Shown here: one piece after another, positions 45,286-56,035 of the stretch
Position numbering within the stretch: the stretch's first letter is position 1
Layout: every line of letters starts with the position of its first letter
Assembly: GCF_028372415.1 (NCBI RefSeq)
Contig: NC_092879.1
Location: 93,892,741-93,956,740, forward strand
Reading direction: 5' to 3'
Length of the DNA: 64,000 nt
Source of the DNA: Notamacropus eugenii
Lineage: Eukaryota; Chordata; Mammalia; Diprotodontia; Macropodidae
Position numbers and translations under genes: made by a program
Notes under the pieces: generated by a model
The model's input: only the letters and a program-made list of their open reading frames with translations
Databases searched by the model: none
Told to the model about the DNA's origin: nothing

Positions 45286-45289
45286 CATC

Positions 45290-45480
45290 CATTCTCACCA
45301 GATTGACTCACTTGCTGTTGCATGTTCCAGTTGGGTGCCTGGAATGCCATTCTTCTCCTCTTACCCCTTTCTCATTCATCCCCTTCCTTCTTCCTTCAAG
45401 GCTTAGCTTAGCTGCCTCCTCTGGGAAGCCTGCCCTTATGGGTTCCCTCCTTCTCACTAAGGAGGGATTTGCTGAGGACT
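45290..45480 (+). mobile_element. L2 LINE fragment, plus
   Basis: ttgggtgcctggaatgccat and ccttcaaggcttagcttagc, then tctgggaagcctgccctta, the L2 C-terminal region without its 3' tip. Confidence 0.75.
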
Positions 45481-45484
45481 TTGT

Positions 45485-46262
45485 TCAGTCAGTCAGTCAG
45501 TCAGTCAGTCAGTGAGTAAGCATTTACTGTGTGCCTACTGTGTGTCAGGGACCATGTTAATTGCTGGGGATTCAAAGAAAGGCAAAAGACAGTCCCGGCT
45601 GGGAGCCTTCAGTCTAATGGTGAAGATGATGTGCAAATGACTAGGAGCAAACAAGTTATAACCAGGGTGAATTGGAGAGAATCCACAGAGGGAAGAATTG
45701 GGAAAAGCTTCCTGTACAAGGGGACCCTGTAAGTGGGACTATAAGGAAGCTGGGAGAAGGCAGAAAGGGAAGAAATTGCCCAGACCTGGGAGATGGGGTA
45801 GCCAGGAGGTGATGGTCACTGGATCGAGGAGTGTAAGAAGGTAGGATGGGGCATTTATGATGGGCTTTGAATGGAAAATGGAGAGTTTCAGATTCAATTC
45901 TATTGGTAATAGGGATGCACTAGAGTTTATTGAGGAGAGAGGTGACATGATTGGACATGTACTTTAGGAAAATCACTTTGGTGATTGAATAGAGGATGGG
46001 TTGGAGCAGGGAGAGACAGACCTACCAGTAGGCTATTGCAGTGGTCCAAGCCTAAGGTGATGAGGGCTTGGACCCAGGGAGGGGTGGTGACAGTATTAGA
46101 GGAGAGAAGGGGCATATATGGGAAATGCTGTAAAGGTAGCATTGACAGACCTTGGCTCCAACTTGGACCTGGGGAGTGAGGGAGAGTGAGGAGTCCAGGG
46201 TGACCTGAAGACAGATGGGGCTGCCCTTGACAGTGGTAGGGAAGGTGGGGGACAGTTGGTTC
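45485..46262 (-). mobile_element. L2 LINE 3' part, antisense, with (TCAG)n at its tip
   Basis: The 3' tip is a (TCAG)7 tract (45485-45513), a known form of L2 tails. On the minus strand VQALITLGLDHCNSLLVGLS near 46020-46080 matches the L2 ORF2 phrase ALITSHLDYCNSLLVGLP. Best-preserved antisense L2 in the window. Confidence 0.9.
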
Positions 46263-46412
46263 TTTCTCACTGCGTGTACCATGTAGATATTTTACCTCCT
46301 CCCTATCAGGAGAATGTGAGCTCCTTAAGGGTGGGGTCTCTTTTTCCTTTGACTTTTGGATCCCCAGTGCCTAGCATTGTGCCAAACACATGGCAAGTGC
46401 TTTTTGGATTGC
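46263..46412 (+). mobile_element. L2 LINE 3' tip, plus
   Basis: gaatgtgagctccttaaggg, cctttgacttttggatcccc and agtgcctagcattgtgccaa are the L2 3' UTR, inverted relative to the copy beside it. Confidence 0.85.
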
Positions 46413-46429
46413 AGGGCTGGCCTGGAAGG

Positions 46430-46650
46430 AACAGATGAGGCCATCCATGTGGGGCTTATGCTGGAGGCAAATTTGGAGTATCCATCCCAATTATTCACCT
46501 GGACTATCTGTGCCCAACCTGTGGTAGAGCATTCCGAGCTCATATTGGTCTGATCAGCCACAGTCGGACACACTGAAATTTGAGTTTATCATGGTGCTGT
46601 CATTTTGGATCTCTTTGAGAACAAATGACAACAACCAACCAATCAATGTT
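46430..46650 (+). mobile_element. 3' tip of a LINE with zinc-finger-like C-terminus
   Basis: At 46511-46576 the frame reads CPTCGRAFRAHIGLISHSRT, then H and stop: C-x2-C-x12-H-x3-H. The tail ctctttgagaacaaatgaca and acaaccaaccaatc follows. Same family as 18793-18935, and it extends about 70 bp further 5'. Confidence 0.75.
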
Positions 46651-47489
46651 AGAGGCCAGAGCAAGCAGCTAGAGTCTCCAGGCTACAGACTTCAGCGGGT
46701 AGCCAGTGAATCTGTACATGGGCCAGGTGAGACTGAACACATGGGGGCTTTGCCATTCAGGGATCATGACGGTTAGCAGAAACTCATTCCTCTCTCATTA
46801 CCATGAGGGAGTGACAAGTCCAGGGATGGCCTAGCAAGCAGGCTGGGCCCATGTGACAGGAGAGCAGTTAGGCTGTGCTCACCAACTCAGAGAGGCTTCT
46901 GTCATCACATGAAGTGAGGTCACTTACCATGAATAATGCACCATGGCTGCACACGAGGGGAAAATCCGATCACATCCAGCTGTGGTCTTCCATTTTGCCT
47001 CATGTTAAGACATATTTTCAGTGTCTGGCACACTTTCCCTTTCAGGAGACTATCACTACAGAGAATCTCTAGCCTCTGGTATGATCGAGCGTCCTACCTA
47101 CTTACCAGAGAGAGCCCTGGCCCCCTCATTCCTGAGATGGGCAAAAGCATGAAGGAAGGAGATGGAATGTTGTATATGGGGACAAATTTGTTGGGCAGCT
47201 TGGTTGGCCTGGAGAAAAGGAGTCATGTGAAATAGATGAGCCAATGACCAAAGCAAGTTAGAAAGATGACAGAAAAACAAAACCAACACGGTGTGCCATT
47301 CATGGTGCTATTTTCCATTCTCTTACAATCCTAGGACTTTTTGTAAGGGACAGATATTTTCATTCTAAGGAGAATATCTGGGAACCAGAGAATGTCAGAG
47401 CTGATATGGGCCCTAGAAACTCTCAAGTCTACCCGCTCATTCTTCAGAGAAGAATACTGACGTCCAGTGAGAGGAAACCTCCAAAGTTG
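46651..47489. other. Mostly unique DNA
   Basis: No gene. A short antisense MIR3-type piece (gaatgtcagagctgatatgg) is at about 47385-47470. Confidence 0.35.
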
Positions 47490-48075
47490 TTTCCCTGCTG
47501 CTTCCACCTCTCCTCTCTCAAATCTAGTCTCCATGCATCACCAAAATAATCTTAAAACCCAGGTGTTGCCTGTGACCACGCTCCTGCTCAAGAAGTGTGA
47601 ATGGCTCCCCATTGGCTTTAGGACAGATCACAAACTCCTCAGCTTGATGTTGAACATGCTAGCTTATATTTTCAAACTGACTTCCTATTATTCCCTCTCC
47701 CTTCTACTCTGGGTTCCAGTCAAGTCAACTCACTTGTTCCCTGACCTTGATATATCTCCCATCACTCCTTGCCTTTATGAGGGCTCTTTGCCATGCTTGG
47801 GATGCTCTCCTTCCTTACCTACTTAGAATACCCCGCCTCCTTCCCAGCACAGCCTAGAACTCAGCCTCCCTCTTTGTGCTTTCCTTTGAAGTCACTTTCT
47901 TCTTTCTTGGTATATGTTTTATATTTCCTTATCAGGGACCATGTAGCAGTCCTTCCCTGAAAGCCCTATACCTCACTTTCCAGGATGGGTGCCCTTTTTG
48001 TCTTTGTACACTCAGCTCTCAGCACAAAACTTGGCACACAGTGGCCACTCACGAAATGCTTGTTGATTTGAATTG
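47490..48075 (+). mobile_element. L2 LINE 3' region
   Basis: ccacgctcctgctcaagaag, ggctccccattggctttagg, gagggctctttgccatgctt and gtctttgtacactcagctct then acttggcacacagtggccac are ordered L2 phrases. The 119-codon frame here is L2 remnant. Confidence 0.85.
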
Positions 48076-48619
48076 AGTTGAGATAGGCTTGGTTGGGGCC
48101 GCTTTCCCAGCTCGTGGCAGGCCCGGGATCACCCTCCCTGTGCTCTCCCCACTGTACCATCCTGCTCCTTTGGCTAGGCTCTCTTGTGGCGGTTTGCTCT
48201 GCCCCTTTGTTTGAAGGGTCTCATCTCCTTTCAGCCTTCCTGCGCTGCCAGCTGCCAGCCCATTGGGTAGTCTTCTGCCCCTCCTTTCTATTTACTCAGC
48301 CTTTGTTCTGGCCCATCTTCTGAGCCTCACTGCCTATTTTCATCACAGAATCTCTTTCTGTTTGTTTCGCCTTTGAAAGAGAAAAATCTTTTTTCCCCTG
48401 TCTGCAGGTACCTGGGACTTCCTCTGGATCTTTCTTCACGTCTGATCTCGCGTCTTCTTTCAGTGCTTACATGTTGTGTTTACTCTTCAAAAGGATCAAA
48501 TCATCCTTCCTCTCATCAACAAGAATTACATTTGTCTGAGTTTTTTTTCATACTTCCAAATGCCAATGATAGAAACCAATTTGATGTGAAATGTACTTCA
48601 TCAGGTGTTCAGTTCACTT
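48076..48619. other. No feature seen
   Basis: Pyrimidine-rich unique sequence. Confidence 0.3.
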
Positions 48620-48880
48620 AAACAGATAGTCATGTAGTGCTAGGCACTGGGCATCCAAGGAGGGGATGAAAGCAGCCCTGACCTCAGAGAGCAGCCCTGA
48701 CCTCAGAGAGCTTACCTTCTGCTGCTGGGCTGGGGCCAGAATGATGGAGACAAATCAACACGTACCCGTTTTGACAGGTCAGTCAAAGCACCTTGTATAC
48801 TGAGCAGTTCAAAGGAGCAGACAGTACTGATAACTTGGTCAGGGGAGGGAAGTACCAAAAGCTTCATCTAGAAGAAGACA
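48620..48880 (-). mobile_element. L2-like fragment, antisense, with a 25-bp tandem duplication
   Basis: gtgctaggcactgggcatcc and the adjacent repeat of agcagccctgacctcagaga (48671 and 48693) precede an antisense L2-like stretch. Weak but in order. Confidence 0.5.
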
Positions 48881-50289
48881 CCACCTGAACCAAACGCAGG
48901 AGAAAGTCAGCGACTGTAAGAGGCTTCACAATTCCTCTCTGAAAAGACCAAAGGTGCCCAGGCAGCTGTCTGGGAACCTTCGAGGCCTCCCTCCCCCAGC
49001 CCCACCTCTAATGCTAAGGTGACAACATCATCTCTTAACTCTGAGAGCCACGGATGGCATACTATACCGCCGAGTCATTTCATTCCAGCCAGTCGCTAAT
49101 CAGTGATATTTGCCCAGGATGTCCTGTCAGCTTTATTCTTCCATTCGCAAATACCCGTGCCATTTACATAACTTGTCTCTCATTTATGGGATAGACTAAC
49201 AAAGGGGGTAGCTGTGGACGTTTGGATTGGCATAAGGCAAACAGAAGGCTCTGCCTCACTGACTGGACAGCAGGCAGAATCCCGAATGTTCGGGAGCCAA
49301 AGACTCAAATGGTCTGAAAGTCTCCATTTAGGGGAGAGGAGAATGAAGGGCCTGAAGGCTTTAAGAGCCTCATAATGTACACATTGAAAATCTGCTTATA
49401 ATAAGTCGCTATTGGCAATGCGCTTCTGCTGGAGGGAGGGGGGTCCGACACCGGGAAGGAGGGAATCATGGAAGAGGATTGCATTATATAGAAAATGACT
49501 TACAAAGAAGGCAACTGAAAAATAGTCCAAACAAAGGAACAAGCCTGCTGCCGAGCTGACCTAGTTTTACTTGAATGCTATTTGTCGCGAAGCGTGAAAC
49601 AGGTGGACTGTTCGCGGCGCCCAAGGGAGAGCAGGACCCCTCCATTGAACAGTAACTCGCTAGCTTTTTAGGTGGGGAATTAATGATCCCTAATTATTTG
49701 CCACACTAAGGAAGTGGAGAAAGGCAGAAATTACCCAGGGTAATTCAGGCCCCAAACCTCTTTGCCATGAACTCTGCAGGTAATTGGGAGAGAGTGGGGT
49801 CTTTGCTGGCACTGGCACTAATTGGTTCATTTCTCCCTTTCACTGTGTACACGTGGACACGGCCGGCCCCCCATCCATTAGCTCTCCTAAGACTAGAGCT
49901 GGCCAAATGGCACACTGCTGTGTTCTCTTCCTGCTCATTTTGGGGAGAGAGGAGAGATGTGGTCTAGTGAGTATAGTGCTCACTCTGGAATTCAGATTTC
50001 CTCTCTAATACTCACTGGGGTGCAAATCACTTCCCCCCTCTACCTCTGGGAACTCCCTAAGACCTACCTACTCAGTCATAGACTATGATCAGTACTAGTA
50101 GAAAGACCAATGCTGCTTAACTCTGGGGAGTCACAGTGGTTTTTTGTTTTGTGTAACCTGAATTTGCATAAGTATGTATGTTCCCTTAAAGAGCCAGTAT
50201 GTAAACAGTAATCCTTTGTGTTACCTGCACTAATTATATTGGAGATCCATATTCAGGGCTGACAGAAGTGAGTCTCATGGATTAGGAAA
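48881..50289. other. Repeat-poor candidate regulatory block with CpG cluster
   Basis: About 1.3 kb with no named repeat. At 49585-49620 six CpGs fall within about 36 bp (ttgtcgcgaagcg and ttcgcggcgcc) around an E-box CAGGTG, although the surroundings are CpG-poor. TAATTA-type sites lie at 49678-49700 (ggaattaatgatccctaatt). Retained CpGs and AT-rich cores suggest selection. No coding frame was found. Confidence 0.45.
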
Positions 50290-50430
50290 CAATATGGCTC
50301 CCTCAGTTCAGTTCAATCAGCAGGCTTGGATGGAGTTCCTACTTTGTACTTAGCACCAAACCACATACTAGGGATTTAGTGGAAGAACCCAAAGAATCCT
50401 GGCCTGCCAGGATTGTGTTCTCTAGGATGG
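50290..50430 (-). mobile_element. L2 LINE 3' tip, antisense
   Basis: tcaatcagcaggcttggatg, cctactttgtacttagcacc and aaaccacatactagggattt match a diverged reversed L2 end. Confidence 0.55.
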
Positions 50431-51639
50431 TTCAAAATGAAGGCTGTTCTGGAGAAGGGGGGAAAGGAGAAAACCAGACAGGGAGATTCTCAAAGCCTGG
50501 AATTGCTTGCTTGGAGGTTGAGGCTATAGCTTTGTAGCTAGAAGGAATCTTAGTGGTCAGATGGATGCAACCCCTCATTTTACAGATGATGAGGCAAAGG
50601 TCTGAGGGAACGATGGCTTTAGCCTTGCTCACGCCTGGAGGAAGGAGCAAAACTTTCTTGGTACTTGGACTCCAGAGCCAGGCGTCTTTCCCCTGCCTTC
50701 CCCTGCCTCTATTGGGAAGATTGAAAAGGGGGCAAACCTGATGGCTGGGGTCCCATTTATGATCACTAATAAGCTATATGGCTGGGAAGGGGGCCCATCC
50801 TTTATCTGACCCCAGACAATAGAACACAACCTTTGAAAGTGAGGTGCTCAAGGCACCCAGGGCAAAACCGGTTCTCATGGTAACAAACAGTCAGCCCCCA
50901 GTTTACCCATTTCTGCTTAATCTGTGCTTCTCTGTACCGTATCGAATTTGCTGGGGTTTATTTGCTATCCTTTCATTTCTCTGCAGATTTCAGGTCTCTC
51001 TTATTTAGCTTTGGCAGACTGGAGCTGTCAGATTACTGAAAATGAAAACCTCTTTTGATACTTAGGCTGCAAGAACTGAGATGCTGAATGGAAATGCTAG
51101 TTGCAAAATGGCATTTCTGAAATTCATCTCTGTGATCTTGGAATCTGATGCTCTGCTTTGCATGTAGTAGGTTTCAGGAAATGTGAGATGAATTGCAGGG
51201 AAACTGTATGAGATCAATAGACCAGGGTCAACCCTTGGTAAAATTATGAAATGAGTCAAGCTAGCCTTTGACCCCAAGAGTACCAATGACCCAGGACTCC
51301 TGACTCCATATTCCTTCTCTATGTAAAGGTCTGATTGTTCAGTGTAGACAATTCCCAGCAGGACCATGAGTGGATCCAATGTATCTGGATTTCAGGCATC
51401 AATCAGCTGCCTAGGGACTCAGTGCAAAGGCTCTCCTAATACATGAGAATCCTCTAGATGAGATACCAGATGAATCCCCCAGCTGAAGGTTTGACTCCTG
51501 GGCAGGGAGCGAAGGGAGGAAGTTGGAAACTGGTGTGCATCAGAAGGTGAATTCAGCAGTTTGAGAAACTGAGGCCCAGATTGTGGAACCATGTTGGATG
51601 GATGAAGACAGTGAAGTGTGCTGGGGGGTGGGAAGAGCT
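50431..51639. other. Mostly unique DNA
   Basis: A short antisense MIR3-type piece (ctagaaggaatcttagtggt, cattttacagatgatgaggc) is at about 50538-50610. The rest, including the 105-codon minus frame at 51062-51379, has no family likeness. Confidence 0.35.
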
Positions 51640-51830
51640 TGCTTTTTGGTGCTGCTTCTGCTGCTCATTAGCTTTGTCACCTGGCACAAATCACATCATT
51701 TCTCTGAACCTCAGTTTTCTCGGCTATAAAATGGGAGTGCTAATCACGAAGGCTTACTGTAAAGTTGAGATGAGATAATGTTCAGAAAATAATTTGAAAA
51801 GCTTTGAAGACCTTGATGATTTTTATTATT
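51640..51830 (+). mobile_element. MIR SINE, plus
   Basis: ctgctcattagctttgtcac, gaacctcagttttctcggct, aatgggagtgctaatcacga and gttgagatgagataatgttc in MIR order. Confidence 0.85.
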
Positions 51831-52209
51831 GAAAAGCAATGAACCCTGAGGCAGCTCACTCAGTATCCCCTCCTTTCCCTTCGCCCACAAAACCCGGAAG
51901 AAAATAAGATGTGCAAAGAGGGCAGGCCATTCAGTGCACTTCCTGAGAGCCTGCTCTGGCAGTTCAGATCATCTGGGAGCCTTGGGAACATGGGACCTTT
52001 TGACATTTGGAAATAGGATATCTTGTCACCCTCTGCACAAATGCTCATGTGCATGCATACACATTTCTCCTTGCAAATAGGAGTTTGCAAGCTCAGAATT
52101 AAAGCATATATTGATTGTTTGGAGGAAATCTGAACTCAAGAACAAATATTATCATTGACCAAATAACGTCCTTTCATAAAGGAATTCTTAAAAAAAATTA
52201 ACTTTCCTG
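51831..52209. other. No feature seen
   Basis: Unique sequence; nothing recognised. Confidence 0.3.
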
Positions 52210-52400
52210 AAGTGGAGTAAATTCAATTAATTAAACCACAATATGCCAGGCTCTGTGCTTGGCGCTGGGAGAGCCAAGACCCAAATGAAACCATCCCTGT
52301 GCTGGAGGACCTTACATTCCACTCGTGGCTGCAACATGTATATAGATAAATGCATAGAAAATATATTCAAAGTAAATGCCTGGTGATTTTTACCAGTGAG
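52210..52400 (-). mobile_element. L2 LINE 3' tip, antisense
   Basis: atatgccaggctctgtgctt, gcgctgggagagccaagacc and aaaccatccctgtgctggag are a reversed L2 end. Confidence 0.7.
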
Positions 52401-52554
52401 GTACCAGCCCCTGGGGCATCATAAAAGGCCTCCTTCATTGCTGTAGAAGCTTCAGATGTAGTTGTTAAAACCCTGGCCATAGGCTTAGCAAGCTATCATT
52501 ATGGGTCTCCATGATGGGAGGAGATGGTGGGTGCTGCAGCCATAAAAGAATTCC

Positions 52555-52865
52555 ACTGCCTTTGGAGGGAGACAAACTAACTTGGAATCCCCACTCTGCC
52601 CCTTGTGACCTGGGTGACCCTGGGCAAGTCACTGTTCCTTCTCTCACCTAGGGTGTTAGCAGTATAGTAGAGTACAAGAGCTATAGATTTGGAATCTGGA
52701 GACCTGGCTCAAAAGCTCACCCTTCTCTTTATAACATAGGTGACATTATTCAGTGTCTCCCTCTCTTGGGGTCTCACTTTCTTCCTCTCTAAATGAAGAG
52801 GCTTGAACAGATGCCCTCTTAGGAAATTTCTAACTCAAAATCCATGCAGTTGTTTTTTACACTGT
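52555..52865 (+). mobile_element. Two MIR SINE copies, plus
   Basis: 52555-52650 has gtgacctgggtgaccctggg and caagtcactgttccttctct. 52655-52865 has tagatttggaatctggagac, gggtctcactttcttcctct and gcttgaacagatgccctctt. Confidence 0.7.
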
Positions 52866-52974
52866 CTGGTAGGTCTCCTGATGGGTTGCCTCTTGTAGAT
52901 GAAGGTAACGTTGCCTTTCAATAAGAAAATAAGTGCTTTGCATTGTTTTCCCAGTAGTGAGAATGAGTTTCTTC

Positions 52975-53215
52975 TGAACTTTCATATGGTCTCATAGGGT
53001 CTCAGAATTCGAAGAAAATGGGGAGACCATGTAATCCAGCCCCATTGGGTCATCAATTTTAGGCTAGGAGGGTCATAGAAGGCAATCTCATTGAGTCCCA
53101 TCTGCCCAGAGAGGTTAAGAGTCTTGTCCAAGGTCACCCAGGTTAGAGGAGGAGCCAAGATTTGAACCTATGGCCTCTGAGTTTGAATCTACTGCACTTG
53201 CTGCCACTTCCCCGA
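52975..53215 (-). mobile_element. MIR3-type SINE, antisense
   Basis: gggtctcagaattcgaagaa, gaccatgtaatccagcccca, agaggttaagagtcttgtcc and agatttgaacctatggcctc in order, with part of the core duplicated. Confidence 0.75.
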
Positions 53216-53299
53216 TTTGGCTGGATATCTCCATCAATGGCTACCCAGTCACCTTTTGGCTGGCTGTAATTAATTAATGACATAGTACACAATAGCCGT

Positions 53300-53540
53300 T
53301 TGGTACAGTGGATCAAGCACTGGCCTGGAGTCAGGAAGATCTAAGTTCAAATCTGGCTTCAGATACTTCCTAGCTGGGTGACCTTAGGCAAATCACTTAA
53401 CTCCATTTGCCTCAGTTTCCTCAACTATCAAATGAGCTGGAGAAGGAGATGGCAAATCACTGCAGTACCTTTGCCAAGAAAACCTCAAACGAGGTCATGA
53501 AGAGTCTGAAATGACTCAACAGCAAAACACAACAGCTGTA
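53300..53540 (+). mobile_element. tRNA SINE with RTE/BovB-type tail
   Basis: cactggcctggagtcaggaa, gtgaccttaggcaaatcact, gcctcagtttcctcaactat, gagctggagaaggagatggc, cctttgccaagaaaacctca and gagtctgaaatgactcaaca run head, core, RTE-type tail. A similar family lies antisense at 26258-26400. ACAATAGCCGTTTGG and ACAACAGCTGTATGG beside it may be a decayed target duplication. Confidence 0.88.
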
Positions 53541-53584
53541 TGGAGATTCATGACATTGGCCTCAGTAGCAGCAATGACAATGCT

Positions 53585-53725
53585 TGTCGTTGAGGGTCAT
53601 AAGATTACAGCATGTTGAAGCTGGAATCTAACCTAGAGGACATCTAAGCAAAGCTCCTCGAATGACAGAGGGAACAATTGAACCCCAGAATAGAGGAAGG
53701 ATCTTGGCTAAGATCGCAAAGCCCT
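53585..53725 (-). mobile_element. MIR3-type SINE fragment, antisense
   Basis: gcatgttgaagctggaatct, aacctagaggacatctaagc and later gatcttggctaagatcgcaa. Confidence 0.6.
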
Positions 53726-53754
53726 CAATAAGCAACATTCCATCTTTATAACCT

Positions 53755-53920
53755 GCCCTACTACACATACCCCCCATGTGTTGGAACACAATTGTACCCC
53801 CACACATGCATACCCTGCTACATGCATGTTTGAACACAAGCATGTGTACATACACCTGCACACACAATGCACACCCCCCTCACATATACACGTGTACAAT
53901 GCACAGTCACACACGCTTCT
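53755..53920. repeat. Degenerate CA-rich simple repeat
   Basis: CACACATGCATAC, TACATGCATG and ACACACAATGCACAC variants, alternating purine-pyrimidine. The minus-strand Cys/Val frames arise from it. Confidence 0.75.
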
Positions 53921-53929
53921 CTGCTTGGA

Positions 53930-54230
53930 AGAGTGATCTGTGTTTCATTTTCTCTTCTCACGGCCCATTGCTGGTTTTTCATGTATTCGTTGTTTGGCTT
54001 CCTTTTAGCGAGCTTTGCACTTAGTTATATCATTCTTTGGATCTTGCTTATTTTTCTTCATTAGTTCATATGATTCTTCCCCTATTTCTCTGAATTCCTT
54101 ATCTTCATCATTTGCACTAGCCCATTCCATTTATGTCCCACCTTTTTTCAGTCTTTCTCCAGTTGATGGGCAGCCATTTTATGTCTCCTTGTTCCCACAT
54201 AAAGGGGCTGCTATGAATGTTTCGGGGTGT
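53930..54230 (-). mobile_element. L1 LINE 3' fragment, antisense
   Basis: ctttttagcgagctttgcac-like text then catatgattcttcccctatt, ccagttgatgggcagccatt and aggggctgctatgaatgttt are antisense L1 3' phrases also seen at 37.6 and 25.8 kb. Confidence 0.65.
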
Positions 54231-55109
54231 GTGGAGCTTGCTTTATGTCCTAAAGTCCTCTGGGGTGTATTCTCAGTGTCCCAGCAGGCTCTTGGGCAGG
54301 GAGAGGAACATGACGAAGGTAGCATTCTAGGGAGATTCCGCAGCTAGCATTGGAGCAGAGAGAGAACAGAGAATGGGGACAGGGGAGTCGGTTCTGAGGA
54401 TAGCCCAGTAACCCAGGGATGAGCCACCCAAGGTCTAGGGCAGTAGAAATAGGGAAGGAGGGAGGGCCGAAGCTGAGTGACACAGTTCAGATCCTCAAAG
54501 CATAAAGTGTCAGGATTATATTTGCTTTGCTAGACAATTTTACCGTGTAGAGTTTTTTCCTTTTTGTGCCTTAAACCCTGTAAGGAAGGAGGGGAAGAAG
54601 TCAGTGGAAATAAATGACAAATACAGTCAAACAAACTCTCCTCCTGTAGTGGCCCCCAGGAGCTCACATGTGAGTCCTTGGAACTTTGCCTCTGGGTTAG
54701 TATCCTTGGTTAGTATCTGCAGAGGATGTTGGGGCCTACAGAGGTATAGGTCTATGCTGGGCAGGTTTGTCTCTAAGTCAGTGGTTTAAAATTCAGGCTG
54801 GGGATAGGAGAAGGATTGGGAGGGGGAGACTGGAAATAAAAGCTCTATGCCCAGATCATGACACTTTCCAGCTCAGCTGTCTGCTAGACAAATCATCTGG
54901 AAGATCAGTGAATTTTGTCCTGGCTTTGCAGAGGATCTCTGCTACCCTGATGTCATCTTGCTCTGAAATTATCTGTCACTGCCATGGAAACGGTGCATTT
55001 GGCTCAAGAGATTTCCACAAGTGCAATAGAAAGGTTGGATTTGGAGTCCTGCTTGCATTATGCTCTCACTCACCCAAAGATCATTGACTGCAGGATTGAA
55101 GGGGGAGGC
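54231..55109. other. No feature seen
   Basis: Unique sequence. A 106-codon plus frame at 54767-55087 has no recognised domain; the surrounding DNA gives no splice or promoter support. Confidence 0.3.
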
Positions 55110-55300
55110 TCAAGGGTCTAGCAGTCCTCCTGAGTGTCCAGCACTGTGCTGGGCACTGTGGGGGGATTTTCAGAAGTAATCACCCCTGCTCCTAAGGAGG
55201 TAGCACTGTAGCTGCAGAGACCAACAAACTCACAGGACTCAATACACAGATGCATGAGCATGACTAGACTTCGCTTCCACCAAGTACATGAATGATAACA
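55110..55300 (-). mobile_element. L2 LINE 3' tip, antisense
   Basis: gtccagcactgtgctgggca, ctgctcctaaggaggtagca and the following cacaggactcaatacacaga fit a diverged reversed L2 end. Confidence 0.6.
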
Positions 55301-55660
55301 AGTCATATCTGTGCAGTCCTTTAAGGTTCCCCAAGCACTTAGTATTTCTCATTTTTGTTGTGCCTGCCAACAACCCTGACAGGTAACTGTTATAACTATC
55401 CCCATTTTACAGATGAGAAATTGAGGATCAGAGAGGCTGGATTTGAGTCCTTGCTTTGCTGCCTATGGCACTTACCCTACTCTGGGTTTCTTTTCTCTCA
55501 CTCATAAAATGAGGGGGATGAACTAGATGCCCTCAAGGTCCATTCTAGCTCAAAATCTCCAACCCTCTGATTTGTCTTGGCTAATGTAGCTCATAGGTAT
55601 TTGACACAGGAAGCTGGGGCTTCCGAACCTTAGTCAGTATGCCACACTACTTCTCTAAGT
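55300..55660 (-). mobile_element. THER1-type SINE, antisense, split by a plus MIR
   Basis: ccaagcacttagtatttctc and cattttacagatgagaaatt give the antisense SINE to about 55440. 55445-55570 is a plus MIR (gagtccttgctttgctgcct, ctcataaaatgagggggatg). 55580-55660 looks like the remainder of the first SINE. Confidence 0.65.
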
Positions 55661-55709
55661 GAGTGGGAAGCAGTAAAGGCAAGACCAAAGTTAAATTGGG
55701 TTACTAGGA

Positions 55710-55850
55710 TCTAGGATCATAGATTTCAAGGTGGAAGGGAACTTAGAAGCTCTCTAGTCTAATTCCCCATTTTATAGATGAGGAAACTGAAACCCACAGA
55801 CATGAGGTGATTGGCCAAAGGTTACACTGAGGTAGCTGAGGGGATCATTT
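55710..55850 (-). mobile_element. MIR3-type SINE, antisense
   Basis: tagatttcaaggtggaaggg, cttagaagctctctagtcta, cattttatagatgaggaaac and gtgattggccaaaggttaca in order. Confidence 0.8.
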
Positions 55851-55857
55851 ACATCTG

Positions 55858-56035
55858 TGTCACAGAATCACAGAATTTCAAGGGACCTAAGAGCCCATCC
55901 AGATCCATGCAGACCCGAACAATAATCCTCCCTGAAACATGCCTTGCAAGCAGTCATCAAGTCTCAGCTTGAAGGCCCTCAATGAGGGGTCACTCACTGT
56001 CTCTGAGAATGACTCATCCCCCTTTGGGCCACGCC
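55858..56035 (-). mobile_element. CR1/L3 LINE 3' end, antisense
   Basis: gtcacagaatcacagaattt, caagggacctaagagcccat, ctcagcttgaaggccctcaa and gaggggtcactcactgtctc are CR1/L3 antisense phrases. Confidence 0.8.

Noticed and set aside
45485-45513. (TCAG)7 as an independent microsatellite or CRISPR-like repeat
   Set aside because: It is the simple tail of an antisense L2; no spacers and a eukaryotic context.
46511-46576. C2H2 zinc-finger exon of a host ZNF gene
   Set aside because: The same peptide, stop and tail recur at 18.8 kb next to other repeats, so it belongs to a dispersed LINE.
54767-55087. 106-codon plus-strand frame as a gene
   Set aside because: No recognised motif and no supporting context; length is within chance for 64 kb.
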